In this document: one piece after another, positions 16,509-25,479 of the stretch | How positions within the stretch are numbered: position 1 is the first letter of the stretch | Layout of the letters: each line of letters opens with the position of its first letter | Source of the DNA: CAXBCP01 sp963974055 | GTDB lineage: Bacteria; Pseudomonadota; Alphaproteobacteria; MPNO01; UBA830 | DNA: 64,000 nt | Assembly: GCA_963974055.1 (NCBI GenBank) | Contig: CAXBCP010000002.1 | Location: 203,210-267,209, forward strand | Reading direction: 5' to 3' | Notes under the pieces: model-generated | Told to the model about the DNA's origin: nothing | The model's database searches: none | The model's input: only the letters and a program-made list of their open reading frames with translations | Translations under genes and position numbers: made by a program

Positions 16509-17204
16509 ATGCCGTCTGAACCGGACAGCAAGTCGAAGAAGAAACCGGTCCGCCGCGATCCCGATGCGTCGCAACAGCGCATTCTCGCCGCCGCCACCGA
16601 AGTGTTCGCCGCACAGGGCCTGGATGGCGCGCGGGTGGACGAGATCGCCGAGCGGTCGGGCATCAACAAACGAATGCTCTATCATTATTTCGGAAACAAG
16701 GACGAACTGTTCGGCGCCGTTCTCGACGCGCTCTACGAAACCATCTGTCGGGAGTCCGCGGCGCTCAATCTCGACGCGGATACGCCGCCGGCGGCAATCA
16801 ACCGGCTGGTCGATTTCGCCCTCGATTTCTATCTCGACAATCCGCACGCGATCACCCTGCTGAACAACGAAAACCTGCACAAGGCGCGCCACATCGAAAA
16901 ATCGGGGCGGGTCCGGGCAATCCATGTACCGTTCGAGGAAATGATCGATTCACTTCTCGTCCGCGGTGTCGCCAGCGGAGAATTCCGCACCGGACTGGAT
17001 GCGGCGCGGCTGTACATCACCATCGTCGGCCTGACGTATTACTACCTCTCCAACGGCCACACGCTGTCGCTCGTCTACGACCGCAACCTGTACGACCCGG
17101 CGGAACTGAAGATATGGCGCGCGCATATGCACGACGTCGTCACCCGTTTTGTCTTTGTCGATCCATCGGCCGGAAACAAACCAGAAAAGGAAACCAGCAC
17201 ATGA
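16509..17204 (+). CDS. TetR family transcriptional regulator
   Basis: A 231-residue repressor. The N-terminal helix-turn-helix is clear: QQRILAAATEVFAAQGLDG, then VDEIAERSGINKRMLYHYF and GNKDELF, at about residues 22-70. The C-terminal ligand domain includes a region like the TetR_C of RutR/CerR-type proteins. It is the first gene of a plus-strand operon; its stop overlaps the oxidoreductase start (ATGA). The divergent repeat at 16410-16440 is its probable own operator, and the copy at 12687 implies control of the ABC importer. Confidence 0.9.
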   Translation: MPSEPDSKSKKKPVRRDPDASQQRILAAATEVFAAQGLDGARVDEIAERSGINKRMLYHYFGNKDELFGAVLDALYETICRESAALNLDADTPPAAINRLVDFALDFYLDNPHAITLLNNENLHKARHIEKSGRVRAIHVPFEEMIDSLLVRGVASGEFRTGLDAARLYITIVGLTYYYLSNGHTLSLVYDRNLYDPAELKIWRAHMHDVVTRFVFVDPSAGNKPEKETST

Positions 17205-18352
17205 CCGAACATCGCCTTGGAATCACCATGAACGGCGTCACGGGCCGCATGGGCACCAACCAGCACCTGATCCGTTCGGTCCTGGCCATTATGGAACAGG
17301 GCGGCGTCAAACTGGCAAACGGCGACACGGTCATGCCGGACCCGGTCCTGGTCGGCCGCAACGCCGAAAAGGTCGAAGCCCTGGCGAAAAAACACGGTGT
17401 CGAACGCTGGACGACCGATCTCGACGCCGCGATCGCCGACCCCGGGGACACCCTGTTTTTCGACGCCGCCAGCACCAATCTGCGGGCCGGACTTCTGCGC
17501 AAGGCGATCGATGCCGGCAAGGATATCTATTGCGAAAAGCCGTCCGCCGCCACGCTCGAAGACGCGCTCGAACTGTACCAGCGGGCCGAAAAGGCCGGCA
17601 TCAAACACGGCGTGGTGCAGGACAAGATTTTCCTGCCTGGCCTGCAGAAAATGAAAAAGCTTATGGATGACGGCTTTTTCGGCCGGCTCCTGTCGGTCAA
17701 AATCGATTTCGGATACTGGGTGTTCGAAGGCGACTGGAAAGAGGCCCAGCGGCCGAGCTGGAACTACCGCAAGGCCGATGGCGGCGGGATCATACTCGAT
17801 ATGATGCCGCACTGGCGCTATGTGCTCGACAACACGTTCGGCAACGTAAAAAGCGTTAGCTGCATGGGCCGCGTGAATATCGAGAAGCGCTGGGACGAAA
17901 ACAACGAGCCCTACGACGCCGATGCCGATGACGCGTCCTACGCCCTGATCGAGCTTGAAGGCGGCGCGGTTGCGAATATTTTCGCCTCCTGGTGTACCCG
18001 CGTGCGCAAGGACGACCTGGTGACGTTCCACGCCGACGGCACGCATGGCGCCGCCGTCGCCGGCCTTACGAAATGCCATGTCCAGGACCGCCCGGGCACG
18101 CCGTCGCCGGTCTGGAATCCGGACGAACCCCAGAAAACCGATTTCTTTTCGACATGGACCGAATACGGCGCCGACATGGAATTCGACAACGGCTTCAAAT
18201 CCGAGTGGGAGATGTTCATCAAACACCTCTACGAGGACGCCCCGTTCAAGTGGAACCTGCGCGAAGGCGCCAAGGGTCTGCAGCTTGCCGAAGCCGCGAT
18301 GCAGAGCTGGCATGAGCGCCGCTGGATCGATATCGGCGAAATAGCGGAGTAA
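17201..18352 (+). CDS. Gfo/Idh/MocA family oxidoreductase
   Basis: A 383-residue NAD(P)-dependent sugar or cyclitol dehydrogenase. The nucleotide-binding start is GITMNGVTGRMGTNQHLIRS, and the family's catalytic EKP motif is present in DIYCEKPSAATLEDAL. The C-terminal domain includes YWVFEGDWKEAQRPSWNYRK and DMMPHWRYVLDN. The start overlaps the tetR stop. Together with DUF993 and an isomerase it suggests oxidation of a sugar-like compound, but the substrate cannot be read from sequence. Confidence 0.88.
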   Translation: MTEHRLGITMNGVTGRMGTNQHLIRSVLAIMEQGGVKLANGDTVMPDPVLVGRNAEKVEALAKKHGVERWTTDLDAAIADPGDTLFFDAASTNLRAGLLRKAIDAGKDIYCEKPSAATLEDALELYQRAEKAGIKHGVVQDKIFLPGLQKMKKLMDDGFFGRLLSVKIDFGYWVFEGDWKEAQRPSWNYRKADGGGIILDMMPHWRYVLDNTFGNVKSVSCMGRVNIEKRWDENNEPYDADADDASYALIELEGGAVANIFASWCTRVRKDDLVTFHADGTHGAAVAGLTKCHVQDRPGTPSPVWNPDEPQKTDFFSTWTEYGADMEFDNGFKSEWEMFIKHLYEDAPFKWNLREGAKGLQLAEAAMQSWHERRWIDIGEIAE

Positions 18353-18358
18353 CCCCCG

Positions 18359-19525
18359 ATGACAACGCTTACCCTGCCGCAGGCCGATGGCGGGCTGGAA
18401 ACGTATACAACCGGCACGCCCCGCGACTTTCCCGAAACAGCCGACCGCCCGTTCAACCGCGTCGCCTACGCGGCGGCGCATGTGGTGCCGAATGCCGCGG
18501 CCGATAACGATCCGTGGATCGACACCGACATCGACTGGGACACGACGATCGCGTTCCGGCGGCACCTTTGGAATCTGGGGCTCGGCGTTGCCGAAGCCAT
18601 GGACACCGCCCAGCGCGGCATGGGCATGGACTGGCCGACATCCCTGGAACTGATCCGGCGCAGCGTCGATGCATCGCAGGACGTGCCGGGCGCGGTTGTC
18701 GCTTCGGGGGCCGGCACCGATCACCTCGCTGCATCGCCGGAAACATCCATCGACGACGTGATCCGGGCCTATGAAGAACAGTGCGAAGCGGTCGAGGCCT
18801 GCGGCGGGCGCATCATTCTGATGGCGAGCCGCGCACTCGCCGCCTGCGCTAAATCGCCGGAAGATTACGGGCGGGTTTATGACCGGATTCTCGGTGGCGT
18901 ATCCCAGCCGGTCATCGTTCACTGGCTCGGCGAAATGTTCGATCCCGCCCTTGCCGGGTATTGGGGCCATCCCGACCATCACGCCGCCATGGATGTCTGT
19001 CTCGACGTCCTGAAACGCAACGCCGCAATGGTCGATGGCATAAAGATTTCCCTGCTCGACAAGGACAAGGAAATCAGGCTTCGGCGCGGCCTCCCCGACG
19101 GCGTCCGCATGTATACGGGCGACGACTTCAACTATGCAGAACTGATAGCCGGCGACGGCGAAGGCTATTCCGACGCGCTGCTCGGCATTTTCGACGCGAT
19201 CGCGCCGGCTGCCTCCGCGGCACTCACGGCGCTTGCCGGCAACCGTCCGGAGGAATTCCACGATATCTTCGCCCCCACCGTTCCGCTGTCGCGCCACATC
19301 TTCAAAGCGCCCACCCGGTTCTACAAAACCGGCGTCGTCTTCATGGCCTATCTCAACGGCCACCAGGACCATTTCGCGATGGTGGGCGGCCAGCAGAGCA
19401 CGCGGTCCATCGTCCACCTCGCGGAAATTTTCCGTCTCGCAGACAAGGCCGGGCTGCTGAAAAACCCGGAAGACGCCGCCGCCCGGATGAGCCGCGTGAC
19501 GGCCGTCCACGGCATCGGGGTCTGA
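18359..19525 (+). CDS. DUF993 family protein (dihydrodipicolinate synthase-like)
   Basis: A 388-residue protein fitting DUF993, a family that is probably a TIM-barrel relative of dihydrodipicolinate synthase/aldolases. Visible features are AMDTAQRGMGMDWPTSLELI, QPVIVHWLGEMFDPALAGYW, VDGIKISLLDKDKE (a candidate Schiff-base lysine in the usual strand) and the end HFAMVGGQQSTRSIVHLAEIF (read as pieces). It begins 6 bases after the oxidoreductase and ends 3 bases before the isomerase. A retro-aldol role in sugar-acid breakdown is an inference. Confidence 0.83.
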   Translation: MTTLTLPQADGGLETYTTGTPRDFPETADRPFNRVAYAAAHVVPNAAADNDPWIDTDIDWDTTIAFRRHLWNLGLGVAEAMDTAQRGMGMDWPTSLELIRRSVDASQDVPGAVVASGAGTDHLAASPETSIDDVIRAYEEQCEAVEACGGRIILMASRALAACAKSPEDYGRVYDRILGGVSQPVIVHWLGEMFDPALAGYWGHPDHHAAMDVCLDVLKRNAAMVDGIKISLLDKDKEIRLRRGLPDGVRMYTGDDFNYAELIAGDGEGYSDALLGIFDAIAPAASAALTALAGNRPEEFHDIFAPTVPLSRHIFKAPTRFYKTGVVFMAYLNGHQDHFAMVGGQQSTRSIVHLAEIFRLADKAGLLKNPEDAAARMSRVTAVHGIGV

Positions 19526-19528
19526 CCC

Positions 19529-20356
19529 ATGGCCGCCCCGGAATTCGAAAAACTCGCCATCAACCAGGCGACCACCATGGAACAGTGGACGTTGAGGGAG
19601 GCGATCGAAGGATATGCCGCCAGCGACATCCGCGGCATTTCGATCTGGCGCGACAAGCTCGCAGAATGCGGCGTCGACGAGGCGGCGAAAATTCTCGCCG
19701 ATCACGGCATGACCGTCACCGGACTGTGCCGCGGCGGCATGTTCCCGGCGAATGACGCTGCCGGACGCAGGGCGGCGCTCGACGACAACCGGCGTGCGGT
19801 GGACGAAGCCGCGGCCATCGGCGCCCAGTGCCTGATCATGGTCTGCGGCGGTCTGCCCGACGGATCGAAAGACATGATCGACGCCCGGAAACAGGTTGAA
19901 GACGGCCTCGCGGCGATGCTGCCCCACGCCCGCGACGCCGGTGTGCCGGTGGCGATCGAGCCGCTCCACCCGATGACCGCGGCGGACCGCGCCTGCGTCA
20001 ACACGATGGAACACGCGCTCGACCTGTGCGATGCGCTAGGCGACGGAATCGGGGTTGCGGTCGATTGCTATCATGTCTGGTGGGACCCGAAGCTCGAAGG
20101 CCAGATCGCCCGCGCCGGCGACCGGATTCTGGGGTTCCATGTCTGCGACTGGCTGGTCCCGACCGTCGACCTGGTCTGGGACCGCGGCATGATGGGGGAC
20201 GGGGTTATCGACATTCCGCGGATCCGCGGCTGGGTCGAAGCAGCGGGCTATCGCGGATTCAACGAAGTTGAGATATTCTCCGCGCGAAACTGGTGGAAGC
20301 GCGACCCGGTCGAGGTCGTCGACACCTGCATCGAACGGTACAAACACTTCGTATAG
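19529..20356 (+). CDS. Sugar phosphate isomerase/epimerase (xylose isomerase-like TIM barrel)
   Basis: A 275-residue AP-endonuclease-2/xylose-isomerase-like barrel. Metal-ligand motifs expected for the fold are seen: VAIEPLHPM with a glutamate, IGVAVDCYHVWWDP with Asp and His, ILGFHVCDWLV with a histidine and GFNEVEIFSARNWW with the last glutamate. These enzymes interconvert keto and aldo sugars or epimerise them. It is the third enzyme of the tetR operon. Confidence 0.85.
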   Translation: MAAPEFEKLAINQATTMEQWTLREAIEGYAASDIRGISIWRDKLAECGVDEAAKILADHGMTVTGLCRGGMFPANDAAGRRAALDDNRRAVDEAAAIGAQCLIMVCGGLPDGSKDMIDARKQVEDGLAAMLPHARDAGVPVAIEPLHPMTAADRACVNTMEHALDLCDALGDGIGVAVDCYHVWWDPKLEGQIARAGDRILGFHVCDWLVPTVDLVWDRGMMGDGVIDIPRIRGWVEAAGYRGFNEVEIFSARNWWKRDPVEVVDTCIERYKHFV

Positions 20357-20366
20357 GGGAACTGTA

Positions 20367-21488
20367 ATGGCGAGCGCACTGGGACTTAAAGAGGTCGGAT
20401 TTTTCGACTGCGCCGGGGGCGGCCAGATCCGCGTCGACGGCACGACGGCCTATATCGGCCACATGGCGAATCCGTTCGGGACCAGCATCGTCGACGTCGC
20501 CGACCCGAAAAACCCCAAGCTTCTCTCTCACACGGGAATGCCCGACGGCACCCACGCCCACAAGGTGCATGCCCGCGGCGATATCATGGTCCGTAACCAC
20601 GAACTGATCGGCCCCGGCAAACCGGACGATTTTTCCGTCGGTGTCGGCATTTACGACGTGTCCGACAAGACCAACCCCCGTCAGATTTCGACCTGGGACA
20701 CGGTCGGGCGCGGCGTTCACCGCTTCGATTTCGACGGCCGCTACATGTATTTTTCGTCTACCGTCGAAGGCTTCCGCGGCCCGATCATGGTGGTTCTCGA
20801 CCTCCAGGACCCGGAAAACCCGGTCGAGGTCTGCAAATGGTGGATCCCCGGACAGTGGGAAGCCGGCGGCGAGGTATATCCATGGGGCGACGGGCCGGAA
20901 CCGCGCTGCCACCATCCGCTGCGCATGGGTGACCGGCTGTATATGAGCTACTGGCATCACGGGCTGTTCATCCTCGATATCGAGGACCTGTCGAACCCGA
21001 AAATGGTGTCGTCCTTCAACACCGGACCGACCTTCCCGCATCCGACCCACACCGCGCTGCCCCTGCCCTTCGAGATCGGCGGCCACCGGCACATGATCGT
21101 CGCCGACGAGGACGTCGCCAAACTGCGGCCGCACGCGCCCGCGTTCATGTGGATGTTCGACATCACCGACGAAACCAACCCGATCCCGATTTCGTCATGG
21201 CAGGCGGACCAGCTCGACACCGTCGGCGAGCCGCAGGGCATCTATACCGGCTGCCATCAGCCGAGCGAGATCATTACCGGCACCGTCATCCCGTTCGCAT
21301 GGTTCTCGCAGGGCATCCGCATGCTCGATATCTCTAACCCGCATGCGCCAAAAGAGGTCGGCCATTTCGCGCCGGATCCGCAGCCCGGCTGCGACCGTCT
21401 GTGCGCCAACGACATCACCGTCGACGACCGCGGCCTGATTTACGTGATCGACCGCCTGCGCGGGCTTCATATCGTCGAACAGGTCTGA
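20367..21488 (+). CDS. LVIVD-repeat beta-propeller protein
   Basis: A 373-residue protein with repeated units of the LVIVD type, such as GTSIVDVADPKNPKLLSHT, GVGIYDVSDKTNPRQISTW, MVVLDLQDPENPVEV, LFILDIEDLSNPKMVSSF and MLDISNPHAPKEVGHF. The repeats predict a propeller. There is no signal peptide. The ATG has GGGGA six bases upstream and lies 10 bases after the isomerase gene, so it belongs to the operon. The biochemical role is unknown; several histidines sit in the loops and could bind metal. Confidence 0.82.
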   Translation: MASALGLKEVGFFDCAGGGQIRVDGTTAYIGHMANPFGTSIVDVADPKNPKLLSHTGMPDGTHAHKVHARGDIMVRNHELIGPGKPDDFSVGVGIYDVSDKTNPRQISTWDTVGRGVHRFDFDGRYMYFSSTVEGFRGPIMVVLDLQDPENPVEVCKWWIPGQWEAGGEVYPWGDGPEPRCHHPLRMGDRLYMSYWHHGLFILDIEDLSNPKMVSSFNTGPTFPHPTHTALPLPFEIGGHRHMIVADEDVAKLRPHAPAFMWMFDITDETNPIPISSWQADQLDTVGEPQGIYTGCHQPSEIITGTVIPFAWFSQGIRMLDISNPHAPKEVGHFAPDPQPGCDRLCANDITVDDRGLIYVIDRLRGLHIVEQV

Positions 21489-21515
21489 TATTCAGGCGGG
21501 CGCCGGGCAGGACCG

Positions 21516-22826
21516 ATGAACCGGCCCGGCGCCGCTGAAAGTTTCGATGCCGTGGTCCGGCTTTTCGAAGCCGGACAGACCATCGCCGCCGCGGAAATGT
21601 GCGGGCGGTTGCTGGAAAAAACGCCTGGCGACGTTTCGCTCCGCAACATGCTCGGCGTTATTGCCGCACAAGAAGGGCGTTTCGCCGACGCCGCCGTCTG
21701 TTTCCGGGCAGTCGCGGCCGTTGCGCCCGACGATCCCGGCGTGGTCACGAACCTGGCGCAGGCGCTGCTGGAATGCGGCGAGCATACCGAGGCGCTCGCC
21801 CTTTTCAGGCGGGCCGTCGGCGCAGACCTGAAACTGTTCCGCAGCGGCGATCTGGATGTCGGAAAACCGGCTCTGGACGTCCCCCGTATCCATCGCCTCA
21901 ACGACGTCACCGTGGAAACGGGGTACTGGGCGGTCCTCGACGGCGAAAAGATATACACGCGCGAAACATCCAACCTCAACATGGTCAACAGCCCGGCCAT
22001 CAAAGGCCGGATAACGACGGACCGCGAATTCGCCGTCCTGTCCGTCCCCGCGATCTCGCAAACCATCGACGAGCCATGCCTTTTTGTTGGCGGAGACGGC
22101 AATTACGCTCACTGGATATACCGGTACCTTATGCGCCTCGCGGCGCTCGACAAGCGGCCCGGCCTCGCGGCGCTTCCATTGCTTGTAGGGGACGACATCA
22201 GGCCTTACGAGGCGGCCTCCCTCGCGATGGCGGGTTTTGCTGACAATCGCCTCATCCGGGTTCCCCGCCGTGCCGCCGTCCGGTGTCGCGACATTCACCT
22301 TCCCGTATGCCTGTGGTCCACGCCCGGCCGTATTTCCCATGGAATACACTGGCTCCGGCGGCGGGCGCTTGAAGCCGGCCTTGTGTCCCCGGATCCGGGC
22401 ACTCGACGTCTGTTTATATCGCGCCGGGACGCTCCCAGCCGGAAGATGACCAACGAAGACGAAGTCGTTCATGCGCTGGCCCCGCTCGGCTTTAAATCGG
22501 TCGAACTCAGCACGCTGGGTTTTGCCGAACAGGTTTCGCTTTTCGGGCAGGCGGAGATCGTCGTCGCCCCGCACGGCGCAGGCCTCGCCAATATCATATT
22601 TGCGCCCGCCGCCTGTCGCCTGGTCGAACTGGTCTCCGACCCGATCGCCCATATGTCGGACATTCGGGTAATCCAGGAGGCGATCGGCCAACGCGGCATG
22701 GTCGTTCCCTGCACGTCCTACGAAATCTATCCGGGCGCGACGCACCCCATGATCCAGCACAGCTTCCGCACCGAACCGGCCGACGTCGTCGCGGCCGTGG
22801 AAACGACGCTTGCCGGTCCGGGTTGA
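21516..22826 (+). CDS. TPR-containing glycosyltransferase family 61 protein
   Basis: A 436-residue protein in two parts. Residues about 8-105 are tetratricopeptide-like repeats (AAEMCGRLLEKTPGDVSLR, then GRFADAAVCFRAVAAVAPDD). The rest is a GT61/DUF563-type domain with LFVGGDGNYAHWIYRYLMRL, RRLFISRRDAPSRKMTNED and VVAPHGAGLANIIF, all characteristic of the family. No membrane helix was seen. It is a likely cytoplasmic sugar transferase. It starts 28 bases after the LVIVD gene and could belong functionally to the polysaccharide island downstream. Confidence 0.85.
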   Translation: MNRPGAAESFDAVVRLFEAGQTIAAAEMCGRLLEKTPGDVSLRNMLGVIAAQEGRFADAAVCFRAVAAVAPDDPGVVTNLAQALLECGEHTEALALFRRAVGADLKLFRSGDLDVGKPALDVPRIHRLNDVTVETGYWAVLDGEKIYTRETSNLNMVNSPAIKGRITTDREFAVLSVPAISQTIDEPCLFVGGDGNYAHWIYRYLMRLAALDKRPGLAALPLLVGDDIRPYEAASLAMAGFADNRLIRVPRRAAVRCRDIHLPVCLWSTPGRISHGIHWLRRRALEAGLVSPDPGTRRLFISRRDAPSRKMTNEDEVVHALAPLGFKSVELSTLGFAEQVSLFGQAEIVVAPHGAGLANIIFAPAACRLVELVSDPIAHMSDIRVIQEAIGQRGMVVPCTSYEIYPGATHPMIQHSFRTEPADVVAAVETTLAGPG

Positions 22827-22886
22827 CGGCATGTCTGCTATGCTCTGTTTGCCGTTTCGGGCACCTGTCGGCGGTGCTAACCTTTG

Positions 22887-22921
22887 CGGCAGATAAACGG
22901 CAGATTAAACGGCGGATTACG
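22887..22921. repeat. Three short direct repeats upstream of the cupin gene
   Basis: GGCAGATAAAC, GGCAGATTAAAC and GGCGGATTACG follow each other directly and end 10 bases before the start codon. They may be a binding array or a slippage product. Confidence 0.45.
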
Positions 22922-22931
22922 CGAGGACCCT

Positions 22932-24089
22932 ATGGCGACATCAACGGACGACACGATCAAACGCGGTGCCAACCGGGAAGCGCGCCTGGAATCGGTATAC
23001 GAAAAGCTCGATTCCCTAGACATGGCGCCCTACTGGGCCGTCAATCCGAACGAAAGCCAGAACGACGAAGACGGCCAGGTCCTCAAGGCCCGCAAGGCCG
23101 TACCCTATATGTGGAAATACGCGGAAATCGAACCTCTGCTCTACGAAGCCGCCGAACTCATCACGATGGACGATTCCGAGCGCCGCTCGATCGTGCTGGT
23201 GAACCCCGGCCTCGCACCGGTTCGGGCGACCGTATCCACGCTCTATACCGCTTTCCGGCTGAACGATCCGCGCGAAATCATGCCACCGCACAGCCATTCG
23301 ATCAACGCGGTGCGCATCGGCCTGACGGGCGAACGGAATTTTACCGGCGTGGAAGGCGAAGCGATCACGTTCGGTCCCGGCGACGTCGTTCTCACCCCCG
23401 CCGGCGCCTGGCACAATCACGGCAACCATGGCGACGATTTCGCCGTCAATGTCAGCATCCTGGACCTGCCTTTGACCGAAGTCCTCAACGCCGCGTCGTT
23501 CGAGCACGACTACAAGGAAGAGGTCGACGGCAAACTGGTATCGCGGCGCGAACAGACACAGCGGTATACAGACGACCATTCCCACAGAACCTATGGGTTC
23601 GGCGGTCTTCGACCGCGGTTTTTAGACCACAAGCGGGGCACGGGGGTGCATTCGCCCATGTATGTCTATCGCTGGGACAGGACCCGCGAAATGCTGGAAA
23701 ACTTCCGCGACCATGACGGTAGCCCGTGGGACGCGATCCAGGTTGAATATACCGACCCGGTGAACGGCCGCACCGCCTATCCGACGATGACGTTCTTCGG
23801 CGAATTGCTGCGGCCGTCGGAACACACGCTGGCGCAGCAGCAGAATGCCAGCCAGGTCGTCATTCCGTTCCACGGCAAGGGATACAGCATCGTCGGGGGC
23901 AAGCGCTTCGACTGGGTGCCCTATGACGCGATCGCCATCCCGGGCGGCGAATGGTACGAGCACGTCAACGGATCGGACAGCGAAGACGCCATTCTGTTCG
24001 CCGCCAGCGACGAGCCGGTGCTCAAGGCTTTGGGGTTTTATCAGCGTCAGGGAAAAACCGCGGACGGCGAAATCGTTTCGCTCGACTAG
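22932..24089 (+). CDS. Gentisate 1,2-dioxygenase-like cupin protein
   Basis: A 385-residue bicupin. The N-terminal cupin has PPHSHSINAVRIGLTGE and GDVVLTPAGAWHNHGN, which supply the histidines that bind iron in gentisate dioxygenases. The C-terminal cupin has GKGYSIVGGKRFDWVPYDA with IPGGEWYEHVNG. Gentisate dioxygenase opens gentisate to maleylpyruvate; related bicupins cleave salicylate or 1-hydroxy-2-naphthoate. The ATG has GAGGA five bases upstream, so the longer frame is not used. No maleylpyruvate isomerase or hydrolase gene is nearby. Confidence 0.8.
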   Translation: MATSTDDTIKRGANREARLESVYEKLDSLDMAPYWAVNPNESQNDEDGQVLKARKAVPYMWKYAEIEPLLYEAAELITMDDSERRSIVLVNPGLAPVRATVSTLYTAFRLNDPREIMPPHSHSINAVRIGLTGERNFTGVEGEAITFGPGDVVLTPAGAWHNHGNHGDDFAVNVSILDLPLTEVLNAASFEHDYKEEVDGKLVSRREQTQRYTDDHSHRTYGFGGLRPRFLDHKRGTGVHSPMYVYRWDRTREMLENFRDHDGSPWDAIQVEYTDPVNGRTAYPTMTFFGELLRPSEHTLAQQQNASQVVIPFHGKGYSIVGGKRFDWVPYDAIAIPGGEWYEHVNGSDSEDAILFAASDEPVLKALGFYQRQGKTADGEIVSLD

Positions 24090-24128
24090 CGTCCGACCGG
24101 CAGAGAAATACCGTATGCTTCCCGGCGG

Positions 24129-24704
24129 TCAGAACCCGCCGGACCGGTTGACGCCTGCACTGACGGGTTCGGGAATATCGATATCCTCATCGTCCGGGTG
24201 GTCCGACGACGGATTGTCCTGCGGCTCGATGGCATCGATCAGATCGTTGCCCGCGTCGACCGGCACGGTCTCGGCAGTATCCGGAGCGTCCGCCCCGGCC
24301 GGGCTCTCTTTGGGCGTGGAATCGCCGGGGACAGGGTCGCCGGCCTGAACCGCGGGGGGATAATCCGGCGCAGCCGGCGGCGGCGCGGGTGTCGGCGGAG
24401 CCGCACCGGCAACAGGCTCGTACACGGCGACTTTCGGCTCCGCTTCGCGCCAGGACGACGTCCGGGCGACATACAGATCGAAATCGGCCTGGAGCCGAAG
24501 CCACAATTCGGCGGTCGTGCCGAAATACTTGGCGAACCGCAACGCCGTATCGGGAGTAACGCCGCGCTTGCCAGCAACGATATCGCTGATCCGGCCGACC
24601 GGTACATCGATATCCCGGGCCAGCTTGTTGCGGCTGACCCCCAGCGGGGTCATTACCTGATCGAACAGGATCTTTCCAGGATGTTTGGGTTCTGTATCAG
24701 TCAT
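24129..24704 (-). CDS. Orphan HigA-like XRE antitoxin with proline/acid-rich tail
   Basis: Residues 1-95 match HigA/VapI antitoxins: HPGKILFDQVMTPLGVSRNK, then a helix-turn-helix (LARDIDVPVGRISDIVAGKR) and TPDTALRFAKYFGTTAELWL. HigA proteins are about 95-110 residues long. Here another 95 residues follow, rich in Pro, Ala and Asp, ending with an acidic stretch (DHPDDEDIDIPEP). No HigB-type toxin frame lies upstream or downstream, so it is probably a solitary regulator. Confidence 0.78.
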   Translation of the reverse strand: MTDTEPKHPGKILFDQVMTPLGVSRNKLARDIDVPVGRISDIVAGKRGVTPDTALRFAKYFGTTAELWLRLQADFDLYVARTSSWREAEPKVAVYEPVAGAAPPTPAPPPAAPDYPPAVQAGDPVPGDSTPKESPAGADAPDTAETVPVDAGNDLIDAIEPQDNPSSDHPDDEDIDIPEPVSAGVNRSGGF

Positions 24705-24836
24705 GAATGCCAGCCGTATCCCGCAGCACGGTATACTTTACCGAATGAACGCGCGTTTGAGTATAGGGAAAATTGCGGATAAAGGAAAGGGTTGCATAAT
24801 CGCGCCCCCAGCAGAGAACGAATATTCCGTTTACCG

Positions 24837-25232
24837 TTAAGCCGCTTTCCGGAATGGCCAGACACCCTTGCGGCTGCCGTCCGGGGCGCACAGACCGAGG
24901 TCGGCGCGCAGATCAACCGCAAGCCGGGACTCGATGGAACTCAGGAAAAAGCGGATCGATTCCTCGCGTTTGATATTTTCATGCCGTTGCGCCTCGAAAA
25001 GGTCGGCCATGTCCGCCAGCACCTGTTTATAGGCATCGACGAGCAACGCGCCTTTTCTTTCGCGCTCGACGAACAGGTCGCGCATTTCACGGAATTCATT
25101 GCGCATTTCCTGCATGCAGGTTTCGACGGCGGCAAGCCGGTCGGACACGGGATCGCCATCCGGCGTTCTCAGCGCCCCCGGTAATTTGCTCTCCACCAGT
25201 TCCCGCGGATCGAACCTTTTAGCAACGGTCAT
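24837..25232 (-). CDS. Small coiled-coil protein of unknown function
   Basis: A 131-residue charged, mostly helical protein starting MTVAKRFDPRELVESKLPGA. The middle part (about 35-105) has heptad-like spacing, for example MRNEFREMRDLFVERERKG, suggesting a coiled coil. I do not recognise the family. The frame can start at a GTG three codons earlier. It lies 132 bases upstream of the HigA-like gene on the same strand, on the border of the polysaccharide island. Confidence 0.55.
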   Translation of the reverse strand: MTVAKRFDPRELVESKLPGALRTPDGDPVSDRLAAVETCMQEMRNEFREMRDLFVERERKGALLVDAYKQVLADMADLFEAQRHENIKREESIRFFLSSIESRLAVDLRADLGLCAPDGSRKGVWPFRKAA

Positions 25233-25407
25233 TCTCTTCACCCGATCAGTGTTTAACGCCGACGATCGGATTCCCCCCGACCTGGCTTGATCCCAATCAT
25301 TTACCGATAGTGGTAAAGGAGACGTAAACGCCGGACAAAAATTCGTTCGTGAAAAAACGTGCTACCGCCCACCGGACAAGCCCCGCGGCGATTCGATTCG
25401 ATGGCGC

Positions 25408-25422
25408 TTAACCCAACCTTAA
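25408..25422. promoter_or_regulatory. CtrA-type box upstream of the polysaccharide operon
   Basis: TTAA-CCCAACC-TTAA matches the full CtrA recognition pattern TTAA-N7-TTAA, and a further TTAATC follows. It lies 58 bases upstream of the first sugar-dehydratase gene of the exopolysaccharide island. Confidence 0.5.
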
Positions 25423-25479
25423 TCTTAATCCGGGACGCTCTCGCCAGTTCTGTATTTCAGCTCGACGGGGGGAAAAGCG

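Noticed and set aside
17075..20014. A 979-codon open frame on the minus strand opposite the oxidoreductase, DUF993 and isomerase genes
   Set aside because: It is opposite three well-supported genes, and its protein is compositionally like an antisense of GC-rich codons (many Arg, His, Val, Gly) with no recognisable domain.
24129..25232. A toxin-antitoxin module
   Set aside because: The second gene is a coiled-coil protein unlike HigB/RelE toxins, and 132 bases separate it from the antitoxin-like gene.
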